Positions 44,214 to 53,173 of a stretch of 57,386 nt of DNA are shown here, in pieces. The translations under genes were made by a program, and so were the position numbers. How positions within the stretch are numbered: the first letter of the stretch is position 1; every line of letters starts with the position of its first letter. A model generated the notes under the pieces. That model saw only the letters and a program-made list of their open reading frames with translations. It ran no database searches and was not told where the DNA came from. The stretch is from Ruminococcus sp. (GTDB taxonomy: Bacteria; Bacillota; Clostridia; Oscillospirales; Ruminococcaceae), in NCBI GenBank assembly GCA_018376535.1, contig JAHABC010000014.1, forward strand, positions 1-57,386. The letters are read 5' to 3'.

Positions 44214-44415
44214 ATTTTTTATTTCAAATAAAAAATAATCACATATTTAAAAATTGCACATTTTGAACATTGTAATAAAACACTTGATATTCATAGCAAA
44301 GCAAAAATATCCACATATAGAGAATAATAGTCTATAACTAAACTATGTGATTTATAATTTTATTAAGATATTTTCATCTAAAAAGTAGCTTTGTCTAACT
44401 AATATACCACAAAAC

Positions 44416-44444
44416 TTGACAATATTAAAACTCAATGATATAAT
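44416..44444 (+). promoter_or_regulatory. Perfect-consensus promoter of ABC exporter operon
   Basis: TTGACA (44416-44421), 17 bp, TATAAT (44439-44444), extended -10 TGA. Predicted start at about 44451. The stretch 44214-44415 shows no gene or other signal. Confidence 0.8.
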
Positions 44445-44450
44445 TATATG

Positions 44451-44468
44451 AGTTAGCAAATGCTAACT
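44451..44468. promoter_or_regulatory. 18-bp perfect palindromic operator at exporter start site
   Basis: AGTTAGCAAATGCTAACT starts at the predicted transcription start. Size and symmetry fit a TetR-family operator, common for drug exporters. No TetR gene is in the window. Confidence 0.7.
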
Positions 44469-44493
44469 AACAATTAGAAAGGTTGGATATATC

Positions 44494-45192
44494 ATGTTTA
44501 TTGAAATTAATGATATCAAAAAAAGTTTTGGTAGTGACGAAAGTAAAATAGAAGTACTTAAAGGAATAAATATCGATATCGCAAAAGGTGAAATTTGTGT
44601 ACTTTTAGGGCCATCAGGTTCAGGAAAGTCCACACTATTGAATATAATAGGTGGCATAGATACCGCAGATAGTGGATATATTTCTATTAATGGTGAAAAA
44701 ACTGCATCAATGAATGAAAAAAGTTTGACTATGTACAGACGAAAACACTTGGGATATATTTTTCAAATGTATAATTTAATACCTAATCTTAACATAAAGG
44801 AAAATATTGAAGTAGGAGCTTATCTTAGTGACAAGCCCCTAAATATTGATGACCTTCTACATACTTTAGGCTTATATGAACATAGACACAAATTACCTAA
44901 TCAACTATCTGGAGGTCAACAACAAAGAACGGCTATCGGTAGAGCCATAATTAAAAATCCAGATATATTACTCTGCGATGAGCCTACTGGTGCTCTTGAT
45001 TACAAAACTTCTAAGGAAATACTTAAATTAATTGATGACCTTAATAAAAAGTATAATAGCACCATAATCATGGTTACTCATAACGATGCCATTAAAAATA
45101 TGGCTGACCGTGTAGTTAAACTTCGTGATGGTCAAATTAGAAAAAATTATGTCAATGAAGTTAAAATCCCAGTTGAAGAACTAGATTGGTAA
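44494..45192 (+). CDS. MacB/LolD-type ABC exporter ATPase
   Basis: 232 residues: Walker A GPSGSGKST, Q-loop FQMYNLIPNLN, signature LSGGQQQR, Walker B LLCDEPTGALD, switch VTHND. This fits the family that pairs with FtsX-type permeases for export or extracellular signalling rather than uptake. The partner permease starts 18 bp downstream. Expression is probably repressed through the palindrome in the leader. Confidence 0.9.
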   Translation: MFIEINDIKKSFGSDESKIEVLKGINIDIAKGEICVLLGPSGSGKSTLLNIIGGIDTADSGYISINGEKTASMNEKSLTMYRRKHLGYIFQMYNLIPNLNIKENIEVGAYLSDKPLNIDDLLHTLGLYEHRHKLPNQLSGGQQQRTAIGRAIIKNPDILLCDEPTGALDYKTSKEILKLIDDLNKKYNSTIIMVTHNDAIKNMADRVVKLRDGQIRKNYVNEVKIPVEELDW

Positions 45193-45209
45193 TTATGAGG
45201 TGATGTTAT

Positions 45210-47480
45210 ATGAAAAATCCTTTAAATAAGCGTCTACCTAAAGAATTAATTCAAGATTTCGGAAAATATCTTGTAATATTCGTGTTTATGGCTGGTTTAA
45301 TCTCTTTAGTTTCGGGATTTTTAGTCGCTGATGGTAGCATGATTAAAACCTACAACGAAAGTTTTGAAAAGTACAACATTGAAGATGGTAACATAGAACT
45401 TTCAAAACCTATGAATAATGCTTATAAATCCACTTTAGAAGATGAGGATTTAACTCTATATGATAACTTCTATATCGAAGAACCTACTAAGGAAGTGGAC
45501 AGCACTCTTAGAATATTTGCCAATCGTGAAGAAGTAAACAAGGCTTGTCTAATGAGTGGTGATTTTCCCACTAAAGAAAATGAAATAGCTATCGACCGTA
45601 TGTATGCACAAAATAACGAAATATCTATAAATGATACTCTTACTCTTGATGATAAAAAGTTTACTATCACTGGTTTAATAGCACTTTCCGATTACAGTGC
45701 ATTATTCTCTAATAACTCCGATATGATGTTCGATTCCATTAAATTCGGTGTGGCTATAGTTACTAAAGATGGCTTTAATTCTTTTGGTAAAAATAATCTA
45801 CATTATGACTACTCTTGGAAGTACAATACACCTCCTACTGATGATACAGACGCTACAAACAAAGCCAATGATATCTTAAAAGAACTATATCTTAATGATG
45901 ATGTAGACATGGATTTAATGTTGAACTTCACACCTCAATATAGCAATCAAGCCATACACTTCACTGGCGATGATATGGGTGGCGACAGAGCTATGTTTAT
46001 AGTATTATTATACATAGTAACGATTATTATAGCTTTTGTATTTACAGTAACTACAAATAATACTATCACAAAAGAGGCATCTATAATAGGTACGCTAAGA
46101 GCCTCAGGATACTCTAAAAAAGAAGTTCTAATGCATTATATAACTATGCCAGTTATAGTAACTATAGTATCGGCGATTGTCGGAAACATCTTAGGATATA
46201 CCATGTTCAAGCAGTTCTTCGTAGATGCTTACTATGGTAGTTACAGTCTACCTACCTATCAAACTACTTGGAACTTAGAAGCCTTTATATTGACTACTAT
46301 AATACCATCTATAATAATGCTCCTTATAAATATTTGGATAGTTTCTAAAAAGTTAGAACTCTCTCCACTAAAGTTCCTAAGACACGATTTAACTACTAAA
46401 ACTAAAAAGAAAGCTGTTAGACTATCTTCTAAACTAGATTTCTTTTCTCGCTTTAGAATAAGAATCATATTGCAAAATATTCCAAACTACATTACAATGT
46501 TCATAGGAATGTTATTCGCTGAATTTGTATTACTATTTGGATTTATGTTCTCACCTATGTTAGAACAATATCAAGAGGATATTGGTAATAGTATGTTTGC
46601 TACATATCAATACATTTTAAAAGATACCGTTGAAACTAACACTCCTAATGCAGAAAAATATTCAGTTAATAGTCTAATAGTTGATACATCAAACGATATT
46701 AAAGATAGTGTTAGTATATACGGTCTTATAAAGAACAGTAAGTATGTAGATATTTCACTATCTGAAGATGATGTTTATATCTCTGATGCTTATGCAAAAA
46801 AATATCATGTAAACATTGGCGATATAATTACTCTAAAAAATCCTTACGGAAACGCTAGATATGGTTTTACTGTTACTGGTATATATGAATATCCATCTAC
46901 TTTAGCTGTTTTCATGCATAATACTAAGTTCAATAACGTGTTCAATTGCGATAGCGACTACTTTAATGGATATTTCTCCAATCAAGAGATTAAAGATATC
47001 TCTAGTAAAGATATCTCTTCAGTTATAACTGTAGATGACTTGACTAAAGTTTCAAGACAGTTATTAGTTTCTATGGGTACTAATTCAAAACTTTTCCTAT
47101 GGTTTGGAGTTATAATGTTTACTCTATTGATATACTTACTATCTAAATTGATTATAGAAAAGAATGCAAATTCAATATCCATGACTAAAATTTTAGGATA
47201 TTCTAATATAGAAATAGCTCAGTTATATATACTAGCCACTTGTGTAGCTACAGTAATCTCATTGTTAGTGGGATTGCCTCTAACAAACGCTTTAATGAAA
47301 ATGGTATTTGAATACGCTATAGCAAAAAAAATGAGTGGTTGGATACCATATATTGTAAACTTTGATATCTTCATTAAGATGTTCCTATTAGGAATAGTTT
47401 CATTTACAATAGTAGCAGTTACTCAACTATTCAAGATTAAGAAAATTCCTATGACAGATGCTCTTAAAAATGTAGAATAG
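45210..47480 (+). CDS. FtsX-type ABC exporter permease
   Basis: 756 residues. A first membrane helix at about 18-38 is followed by an extracellular domain (about 45-255), an FtsX core with three helices (about 265-390, including ASIIGTLRASGYSKKEVLMHY), another large outer domain (about 460-630) and a second FtsX core at the C-terminus (NSISMTKILGYSNIEIAQLY). Two FtsX repeats with about eight to ten helices are the pattern of peptide or lipid exporters acting with one ATPase. The substrate is unknown. Confidence 0.87.
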   Translation: MKNPLNKRLPKELIQDFGKYLVIFVFMAGLISLVSGFLVADGSMIKTYNESFEKYNIEDGNIELSKPMNNAYKSTLEDEDLTLYDNFYIEEPTKEVDSTLRIFANREEVNKACLMSGDFPTKENEIAIDRMYAQNNEISINDTLTLDDKKFTITGLIALSDYSALFSNNSDMMFDSIKFGVAIVTKDGFNSFGKNNLHYDYSWKYNTPPTDDTDATNKANDILKELYLNDDVDMDLMLNFTPQYSNQAIHFTGDDMGGDRAMFIVLLYIVTIIIAFVFTVTTNNTITKEASIIGTLRASGYSKKEVLMHYITMPVIVTIVSAIVGNILGYTMFKQFFVDAYYGSYSLPTYQTTWNLEAFILTTIIPSIIMLLINIWIVSKKLELSPLKFLRHDLTTKTKKKAVRLSSKLDFFSRFRIRIILQNIPNYITMFIGMLFAEFVLLFGFMFSPMLEQYQEDIGNSMFATYQYILKDTVETNTPNAEKYSVNSLIVDTSNDIKDSVSIYGLIKNSKYVDISLSEDDVYISDAYAKKYHVNIGDIITLKNPYGNARYGFTVTGIYEYPSTLAVFMHNTKFNNVFNCDSDYFNGYFSNQEIKDISSKDISSVITVDDLTKVSRQLLVSMGTNSKLFLWFGVIMFTLLIYLLSKLIIEKNANSISMTKILGYSNIEIAQLYILATCVATVISLLVGLPLTNALMKMVFEYAIAKKMSGWIPYIVNFDIFIKMFLLGIVSFTIVAVTQLFKIKKIPMTDALKNVE

Positions 47481-47503
47481 AACAAAATAGAATAATATAT
47501 AAT

Positions 47504-47534
47504 AAAATCCTCATCTAAAAAGATGAGGATTTTT
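47504..47534. terminator. Bidirectional terminator between exporter and GGDEF gene
   Basis: A 13-bp perfect stem AAAATCCTCATCT / AGATGAGGATTTT with a four-A loop and T-runs on both strands. Confidence 0.85.
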
Positions 47535-47557
47535 TAATTACTACTAAACTTTAAAAA

Positions 47558-48781
47558 TTAAGCCTTAGTATTAGTAATAAAATCTAAGTCGATAAAACTT
47601 ACTGTATTAGTTTGTGACATTCTACCTCTGTTCATAGCATCTTTTAGGGATTCCAAAACAGAAAGGTCTATATCACTAGGGCCAGTCTTTTTAACTAAAG
47701 ATACTGAATACATAACCGATAAACTTCCATTATTAATATCATGTGGTTGAGCCAAAGTCATTCTAGCGTTATTAATGAAGTTTATAACTTTATTATATCC
47801 CTCATTACCAGCGATTTCTTTCATAACTACTACAAACTCATCTGAACCAGTACGATATATATCAGCATCAGTGAAACACTTTTTCAATCTGTCAGAAGTA
47901 GAACTTAAAATCATATCACCAGAGTTACTTCCATAGTTGATATTTACTGCATTAAAGTTATCGATATTAAACATTATGAAATAGTATGCTTGATTTTCAC
48001 CAATCTTAGATTTACCTTTACTATAAGTATTAACAAAAGATATTCTGTTATTACAATCAGTTAAGATATCATTAAATACAGCAGTATTAACAGTACTCTG
48101 TTGTTTTTCTATAGTCTTTTTATTCTTTTCAAGTTGAGCGTTAGCACGTTTTTGAACAGCACTCATAACATTTATAACTACAACTATAGCTAATGTAACT
48201 ATAAGTGTAACGACACCTATTGCCTCACCATATTTTCCAGTAGCTTTAACTCTATAGTTTTTAGTAGCATTTGATAAATCTTCCAAAGCACTTAATATTT
48301 CACTAGTACAGTTTTCTACTGGAACTAATTTCAAATTGTAAGTACTTTCGGCATTAGAAACATCTTTGCTATTTAGATAGCCTAGTACATTATTTACATA
48401 TTCCGCATAAGATTCAAAGTAGTATGTAAATAATGTATAACGATTATCTTCAGCTTTATTTTTATTCAATTTAGAATAACTATCCATAGTAGAAGTACAT
48501 TTGGTCATATAGTTAGAAATTTTATTGGTATACTCAGAAATATCTACATCAACATTTTGATTCTTTTCACGATTTAATTCATTTATAGAGTATAATATAT
48601 TATTATCTATATCATTCATATATAAATGTATATCCTTAATGTATGATACCGATTGAACATTAGTTTGAATAATATCATTATACCTTAGATACATACTAAA
48701 CAAACTATATAAGTCTGCTATTGCGAACCCAATAATTACAATAGTCATGAATATGAACCTATTCTTTTTAATAAATTCCAT
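47558..48781 (-). CDS. Membrane GGDEF-domain protein
   Basis: 407 residues from the ATG at 48781 (ribosome site AAAGGA). Two membrane helices (about 6-30 and 185-210) flank an extracellular four-helix sensor region, followed by a coiled coil and a GGDEF domain (about 240-400). The signature reads GSDEF (in YRTGSDEFVVVM), and the metal-binding DxD-type strand reads FNIDNFNAVN, with Asn where the first Asp is usual. Activity as a diguanylate cyclase is therefore uncertain. It follows an extracellular sugar-binding lipoprotein gene by 19 bp, suggesting that the lipoprotein presents a ligand to its sensor domain. Confidence 0.82.
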   Translation of the reverse strand: MEFIKKNRFIFMTIVIIGFAIADLYSLFSMYLRYNDIIQTNVQSVSYIKDIHLYMNDIDNNILYSINELNREKNQNVDVDISEYTNKISNYMTKCTSTMDSYSKLNKNKAEDNRYTLFTYYFESYAEYVNNVLGYLNSKDVSNAESTYNLKLVPVENCTSEILSALEDLSNATKNYRVKATGKYGEAIGVVTLIVTLAIVVVINVMSAVQKRANAQLEKNKKTIEKQQSTVNTAVFNDILTDCNNRISFVNTYSKGKSKIGENQAYYFIMFNIDNFNAVNINYGSNSGDMILSSTSDRLKKCFTDADIYRTGSDEFVVVMKEIAGNEGYNKVINFINNARMTLAQPHDINNGSLSVMYSVSLVKKTGPSDIDLSVLESLKDAMNRGRMSQTNTVSFIDLDFITNTKA

Positions 48782-48800
48782 AATAAAAAAATCCTTTCCA

Positions 48801-49820
48801 TTAATTTTTAGCATCACTGACCATTGGTTCAGGAGGATTTAACAATATTTGAACATCATTATTTTGTAAATTAGCCAAATTTATATACTTTATACCAGTA
48901 TTTATATTTTTATCTATAATTTCGCCATTAGCAGATTTAACTGCGTTTCTAACTCCAAGATATCCAAATAAGTATGGACTTTGTGCTAAAGTACCATTTA
49001 ACACACCATCTTCAATGAACTTTATTTCATTAGCAGATGAGTCCCATCCAACTATGCTAATCTTACCATTTAGACCTTTTTCTTCAATAGCCTCACAAAC
49101 GCCCTCAGTAGCGTGTTGATTTGTAGCATATATAGCTTTAACACTAGGATTTTTTTCAATATAATCCAAAGTTAAATCTTTAGCAGTTTGAACATCATAG
49201 TTACAATATAGAATATCCTTAATATTTATATTTTTATATTCTTCAGATTCTTCTATCATATTGACAAAACCATCTTGACGTTGTTTAAGTGTTGCATTCT
49301 CATCATTTGCACTAGATGCAGTTGACATAATCATTACATCGCCAGTAGCATTTATTAAAGATGCTAGGTTTTGAGCTCCTATTGATGCAGCTTCTTCATT
49401 TTCAGTACTTACCATAGATACAACTCCAGTATATGTAACTGCAGAGTTAATAGTGATAACTTTAACACCTGCTTCTGTAGCATTTCTAAGAGCGTCATCT
49501 ATAGCCGACCTATCTAATGGAGAAATTACAATTGCATCAACACCATTGCTTACAGCGTCATTAATCAATTTAATTTGACCATCGATATCAGTTTCAGTAT
49601 CGGTTGCGGTAACTATTAGATTAATACCCAATTCATACTCAGCATCTTTAGCACCGCTAACAACGGTATCCCAGAATTCATTGCCTAGAACACTAGGAAT
49701 TAATTCAACAGTGATATCTTGTTTTTGAATCATAATTTCATCTTGTTGGTTGCAACCTACCGTTCCCAACATACAAAATACAGATAAAACAAGTACTATT
49801 TTTCTTTTAATATTCTTCAT
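48801..49820 (-). CDS. Sugar-binding lipoprotein (RbsB-like) without cognate transporter
   Basis: 339 residues. A lipoprotein signal peptide (lipobox TVGC) precedes a two-lobed periplasmic-binding-protein fold of the ribose/autoinducer class (GNEFWDTVVSGAKDAEYELG, GVDAIVISPLDRSAI, KAIYATNQHATEGVCEAI, IVGWDSSANEIKFI). No ABC permease or ATPase for sugars is adjacent; the only operon partner is the membrane GGDEF protein. A sensory rather than transport role is likely. The ribosome site GGAGAT precedes the ATG. Confidence 0.87.
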   Translation of the reverse strand: MKNIKRKIVLVLSVFCMLGTVGCNQQDEIMIQKQDITVELIPSVLGNEFWDTVVSGAKDAEYELGINLIVTATDTETDIDGQIKLINDAVSNGVDAIVISPLDRSAIDDALRNATEAGVKVITINSAVTYTGVVSMVSTENEEAASIGAQNLASLINATGDVMIMSTASSANDENATLKQRQDGFVNMIEESEEYKNINIKDILYCNYDVQTAKDLTLDYIEKNPSVKAIYATNQHATEGVCEAIEEKGLNGKISIVGWDSSANEIKFIEDGVLNGTLAQSPYLFGYLGVRNAVKSANGEIIDKNINTGIKYINLANLQNNDVQILLNPPEPMVSDAKN

Positions 49821-49935
49821 ATTTTATCTCCTTAATATATATTAAGCAAAAATATTATGTTTTGCTTTCAGGCATTTTTAAATACTTCAAAGTAGTTTTA
49901 ATTCTATATAGTGATGCTTCACTATGTAGCATTTA

Positions 49936-50091
49936 TTATAATTCTTTATATTCTTGCTTTTGAACCTTGCTATTTTTGAATAAATCCTTAATAGTGGATA
50001 TCTCAGCATTTAATGACAATTGAATTTTTTCAGAAGTTAAGATATTATCAATACTAGAATTAATTTTCTCATAAGTAATAGAGGACTTTTT
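49936..50091 (-). pseudogene. Remnant coding stretch without a start codon
   Basis: A 51-codon open frame whose translation has protein-like composition (e.g. YEKINSSIDNILTSEKIQLS, then AEISTIKDLFKNSKVQ, ending KEL). There is no ATG, GTG or TTG at its head; an in-frame stop precedes a run of seven A's, where a frameshift could lie. It is on the same strand, 32 bp after the degenerate-kinase gene stop, and may be the tail of a lost third gene in that operon. The rest of the 303-bp gap holds a weak hairpin at about 49896-49921. Confidence 0.4.
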
Positions 50092-50123
50092 TTAAATTCA
50101 ATAAAAATATCAAATTGATATAT

Positions 50124-51872
50124 TTAAATTTTAGTAGTATTTACCAATATTCTAGTATATCCGATATCTATTATAGCATTATCTGAAAGTATTGCGAAGT
50201 CATTACTTTTAACAATTTTATCATTGCCACTACGATTAGAGTAATTCCACGGAATTTTAGTCAAATTTTTTAATACATAACTATTTTCGTCATCAGGATT
50301 TAATTCTATGATTCCAATAGTATCGTCCTTATTGTACTTCTTGGATACAAAGCTAAGATATACTTTAGAGTTTGCTTTTATAGGAATGCATCTTTTAGTG
50401 AAATCAAAATATATATATCCAATATTATTGCCACACTTTTTGCACTTAAAAGAATCATCTTTAAATGGAAGATTTTTCAAGAAATCCGAATAACCACACT
50501 TACATACAACAGTCATAATCTTTAGATGTTTAAATACTAAAAGAATATCATCATAAGAAATTCTATCCAAAGGTCTATGCAGATTATTTTCAAAAAAATC
50601 TTTAAAAGTAAGTTTAATATAGTTAGGATATTTATTCCAAAGTCCTAAAACTTGATAATGAACTCCTCTAACTGCATGGTTAGAAGTATCTAAAGTACTC
50701 ATATTAAATATAGCTTTTTCAGAGTACCATAGTTTATGAGTAGTAATATTCACATCATTTACAACATTATAACCATCTAGTGGGTGGTCGTGATATAACA
50801 ATCTAAACAGAATAACTATCAACGAATATCTAGTACTATGTTCGGTAATCACGTTATATATGTTAGTTTCAGGAGCTAGATACTCATAACTTATTGTATA
50901 TTTAAGATTATAACTTCTAGTAAAAGTACTAACTATATCCATATATATATCACCTGTATGAGTATTTATCAACAGATTACGTTCATCAAAGTTATATAAA
51001 TGCAAATCAAAGTTAGCTAAATTTTTAAATAGATTAATCAAATTTATAGCAGTGTTTTCCATAGAATTCAACTTTACGAACTTACTTTTATTTGTAATAA
51101 TATCATAAAAACTATGATAATGATTAACTGACATATTTGTGATATATCCAAAGCCACTATCAGATTGATAAATTTTAGTAGGGACAAATATTATCTTTTT
51201 AATTTGAAGGTTCTCAGTAATATATTCTAAGGTTTGCTTAGCTAGATTATAATTTTTAAAACGTTTCAATGAATACCATAAAAATTTATAATGCGTTCCA
51301 TTGCTACCCACGATATAAGTTCTTAAACCATCAAACTCTCCACAATCCTTTTCTATTTTATAGGTAACTCCATCAATTAAGATGGTATCAGTAAATTCAG
51401 AAGCATTTCTAAACTCTGGTGGAATATACTTATATTCCTCAGAATCCTCTTCAACTGGAACTGGATTTTCAAGTTGTTTAGTTTTTTCTAAAGTATTATC
51501 TTTATTATTAGAGTTTAAAGGCTCTTTTGAAACCTCTTCAACTAATGATAATTCATCTTCAGTGCTATCATTAGATGGAATATTCATATCACTTACAAGA
51601 CTTTCAATATCCAATTGAACAACATTAACATCAGTATTAATATCATAAGATTTAACTTGCTTACTTGAAACTTTAGATTTATCATCATCTTTACCAACAT
51701 TAGTAACATCATTAATATCAAGCGACAAGTTTAATTTAGATGCTGTTAAGTTATTAACACCCAAAGATATATTTAACATTTCAGCAGTAACATTATTTAT
51801 TAAAATGTCAGGTTGTTCAACATCTTTTGGATTTTTTTTACTGCCAAACGCCCATTTTTTTTTATCTGCCAT
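50124..51872 (-). CDS. Degenerate protein kinase with zinc ribbon and FHA-like tail (paralogue B)
   Basis: 582 residues. The N-terminal ~150 are disordered and include a 14-residue repeat (NNVTAEMLNISLGV, NNLTASKLNLSLDI). The kinase fold (about 163-450) shares YLAPE, YHDHPLDG, DTSNHAVRG and LWNKYP with the protein at 40745-42415. The ATP lysine is replaced by Leu198 and the catalytic Asp by Asn294; Asn299 and the metal Asp312 remain. A zinc ribbon (CKCG, CKKCG) and an FHA-like C-terminus (YVLKNLTKIPW, IIDIGYTRILV) follow. A pseudokinase is likely. The gene is 22 bp downstream of the deaminase-fold gene in one operon, so the two products probably work together. Confidence 0.72.
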   Translation of the reverse strand: MADKKKWAFGSKKNPKDVEQPDILINNVTAEMLNISLGVNNLTASKLNLSLDINDVTNVGKDDDKSKVSSKQVKSYDINTDVNVVQLDIESLVSDMNIPSNDSTEDELSLVEEVSKEPLNSNNKDNTLEKTKQLENPVPVEEDSEEYKYIPPEFRNASEFTDTILIDGVTYKIEKDCGEFDGLRTYIVGSNGTHYKFLWYSLKRFKNYNLAKQTLEYITENLQIKKIIFVPTKIYQSDSGFGYITNMSVNHYHSFYDIITNKSKFVKLNSMENTAINLINLFKNLANFDLHLYNFDERNLLINTHTGDIYMDIVSTFTRSYNLKYTISYEYLAPETNIYNVITEHSTRYSLIVILFRLLYHDHPLDGYNVVNDVNITTHKLWYSEKAIFNMSTLDTSNHAVRGVHYQVLGLWNKYPNYIKLTFKDFFENNLHRPLDRISYDDILLVFKHLKIMTVVCKCGYSDFLKNLPFKDDSFKCKKCGNNIGYIYFDFTKRCIPIKANSKVYLSFVSKKYNKDDTIGIIELNPDDENSYVLKNLTKIPWNYSNRSGNDKIVKSNDFAILSDNAIIDIGYTRILVNTTKI

Positions 51873-51894
51873 AATAAATCCAACTTTCTATAGT

Positions 51895-52860
51895 TTACTT
51901 TTTAAAGCGGTCATCAATTTTCATAGCTTGTTTAGCTTGTTTTTTTCTTTCTTTAGCCAATTTCAGCAATCTTTTTCTTATGGACTTAATATCCTGATTT
52001 GGTATATCTTTAGCAATAGAATTTTTGCTAATATCATCGTCATTCAAGTCAAAATCTAGTAGATTATCTAACTTATTTTGTAGATAGTTGTTATCTTCTA
52101 GACTAATATCTACTTTAGCATTTATACTATGTGGCATAAACTGTTGCGATGCATTTTGCGAATAGTATTGAGAACTATATTTAGATACATATTTAGAACT
52201 ATATTCGGATACAGTCTTAGAAGATTCTTTATCATTAGACATATACTGCGATACTATAACGCTACTATTAGGTATATATTGAGATACAATACCCCTACTC
52301 TGTTGTGGAACAAATTGCGATACTACTCCATTACTTTGTGGTATATATTGCGATACTATTCCGTTATTAGCAGTAACATATTGCGAATTATTAACAACTT
52401 TATTATAACTACTTACTGCAGTAAGAGGGTCAAGTTCTATGCAATCTGCGTACGCCTCAATGTCGGCAGTATTGGTATCATATCTAGCAACGTCGCCAAT
52501 ACCAATATACTTCTTATTAGGTGATATCACTAAACATTGATTATTCTCAGCATTAATTCCTAAGATTAAATTTACACATTCTAAACAAGGTAATACAGGT
52601 ATCAAAGTAAACGCATTTATAGTAACTATTGCTGAAATGATACTTTCTCCTTTAGTGAGCATATTTTTAACAGCATCTTTTTCGGAGCAACCATTAACTA
52701 ACTTACCATCTTTTATATCCATAGAATTAAATCCGATATACGTTGCACCAGATTTTGTCATTAAAACACTAACAGTATCATTTTGATTTATATTAACTTT
52801 ATTTAGAACTCTATTTCTAATAGTATCGGTTGCAATAGAATAGATTATATCATATTTCAT
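51895..52860 (-). CDS. Cytidine-deaminase-fold protein with VSQY repeats (paralogue 2)
   Basis: 321 residues from the ATG at 52860 behind AGAGGT. The deaminase fold is at about 1-115 with zinc ligands and catalytic Glu C58-S-E60 and P-C92-x-x-C95; the usual Ala between Cys and Glu is Ser. Next come four imperfect ~12-residue repeats around VSQY/VSQF (about 172-222), a Ser/Tyr/Gln-rich stretch (SSKYVSKYSSQYYSQ) and a basic tail (LLKLAKERKKQAKQAM) shared with the protein at 1755-2531. The repeat region looks like a flexible interaction or phosphorylation segment. No other deaminase domain partner is known to me. Confidence 0.7.
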   Translation of the reverse strand: MKYDIIYSIATDTIRNRVLNKVNINQNDTVSVLMTKSGATYIGFNSMDIKDGKLVNGCSEKDAVKNMLTKGESIISAIVTINAFTLIPVLPCLECVNLILGINAENNQCLVISPNKKYIGIGDVARYDTNTADIEAYADCIELDPLTAVSSYNKVVNNSQYVTANNGIVSQYIPQSNGVVSQFVPQQSRGIVSQYIPNSSVIVSQYMSNDKESSKTVSEYSSKYVSKYSSQYYSQNASQQFMPHSINAKVDISLEDNNYLQNKLDNLLDFDLNDDDISKNSIAKDIPNQDIKSIRKRLLKLAKERKKQAKQAMKIDDRFKK

Positions 52861-52938
52861 AAAGCCAATTACCTCTTTCTTCCTTACGATTACCATATAA
52901 AATTATAGATTATTAATATTAAAAAAACACATAGTTAT

Positions 52939-52967
52939 ATTATACCATATGTTTTCGATTGTTTCAA
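52939..52967 (-). promoter_or_regulatory. Sigma-A promoter of deaminase-fold/pseudokinase operon
   Basis: Minus strand TTGAAA (52962-52967), 17 bp, TATAAT (52939-52944), with TGG before the -10. The leader is about 72 nt. The region 52968-53082 between this and the MATE promoter has no clear feature. Confidence 0.7.
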
Positions 52968-53082
52968 GAATTTTTTTCAAATATTTTAGTCAATTAAAGC
53001 AAATTTAATACTTTTATTTCAATCCATGAAATATATCACAAGAATGATACTTAATTTAAACTAAGTTTGTTCAAAATATCCT

Positions 53083-53111
53083 TTGATTTAAATAATATTT
53101 TCTGATATAAT
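53083..53111 (+). promoter_or_regulatory. Sigma-A promoter of MATE gene
   Basis: TTGATT (53083-53088), 17 bp, TATAAT (53106-53111), extended -10 TGA. Predicted start at about 53118, two bases before a long hairpin. Confidence 0.75.
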
Positions 53112-53119
53112 ATATTTAA

Positions 53120-53173
53120 CGATGTGTAGCACTGTGCGTAATTCCAATCAGTGCTACACATCGATTTTTTTTT
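53120..53173 (+). terminator. Promoter-proximal terminator/attenuator hairpin before MATE gene
   Basis: A perfect 15-bp stem (CGATGTGTAGCACTG, 53120-53134, and its complement, 53149-53163) with a 14-nt loop, then A and nine T's (53165-53173). The MATE ribosome site AGGAGAG begins at the next base. A hairpin of this strength should end most transcripts after ~55 nt unless something prevents it. It could be an attenuator or define a short RNA. Confidence 0.8.
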
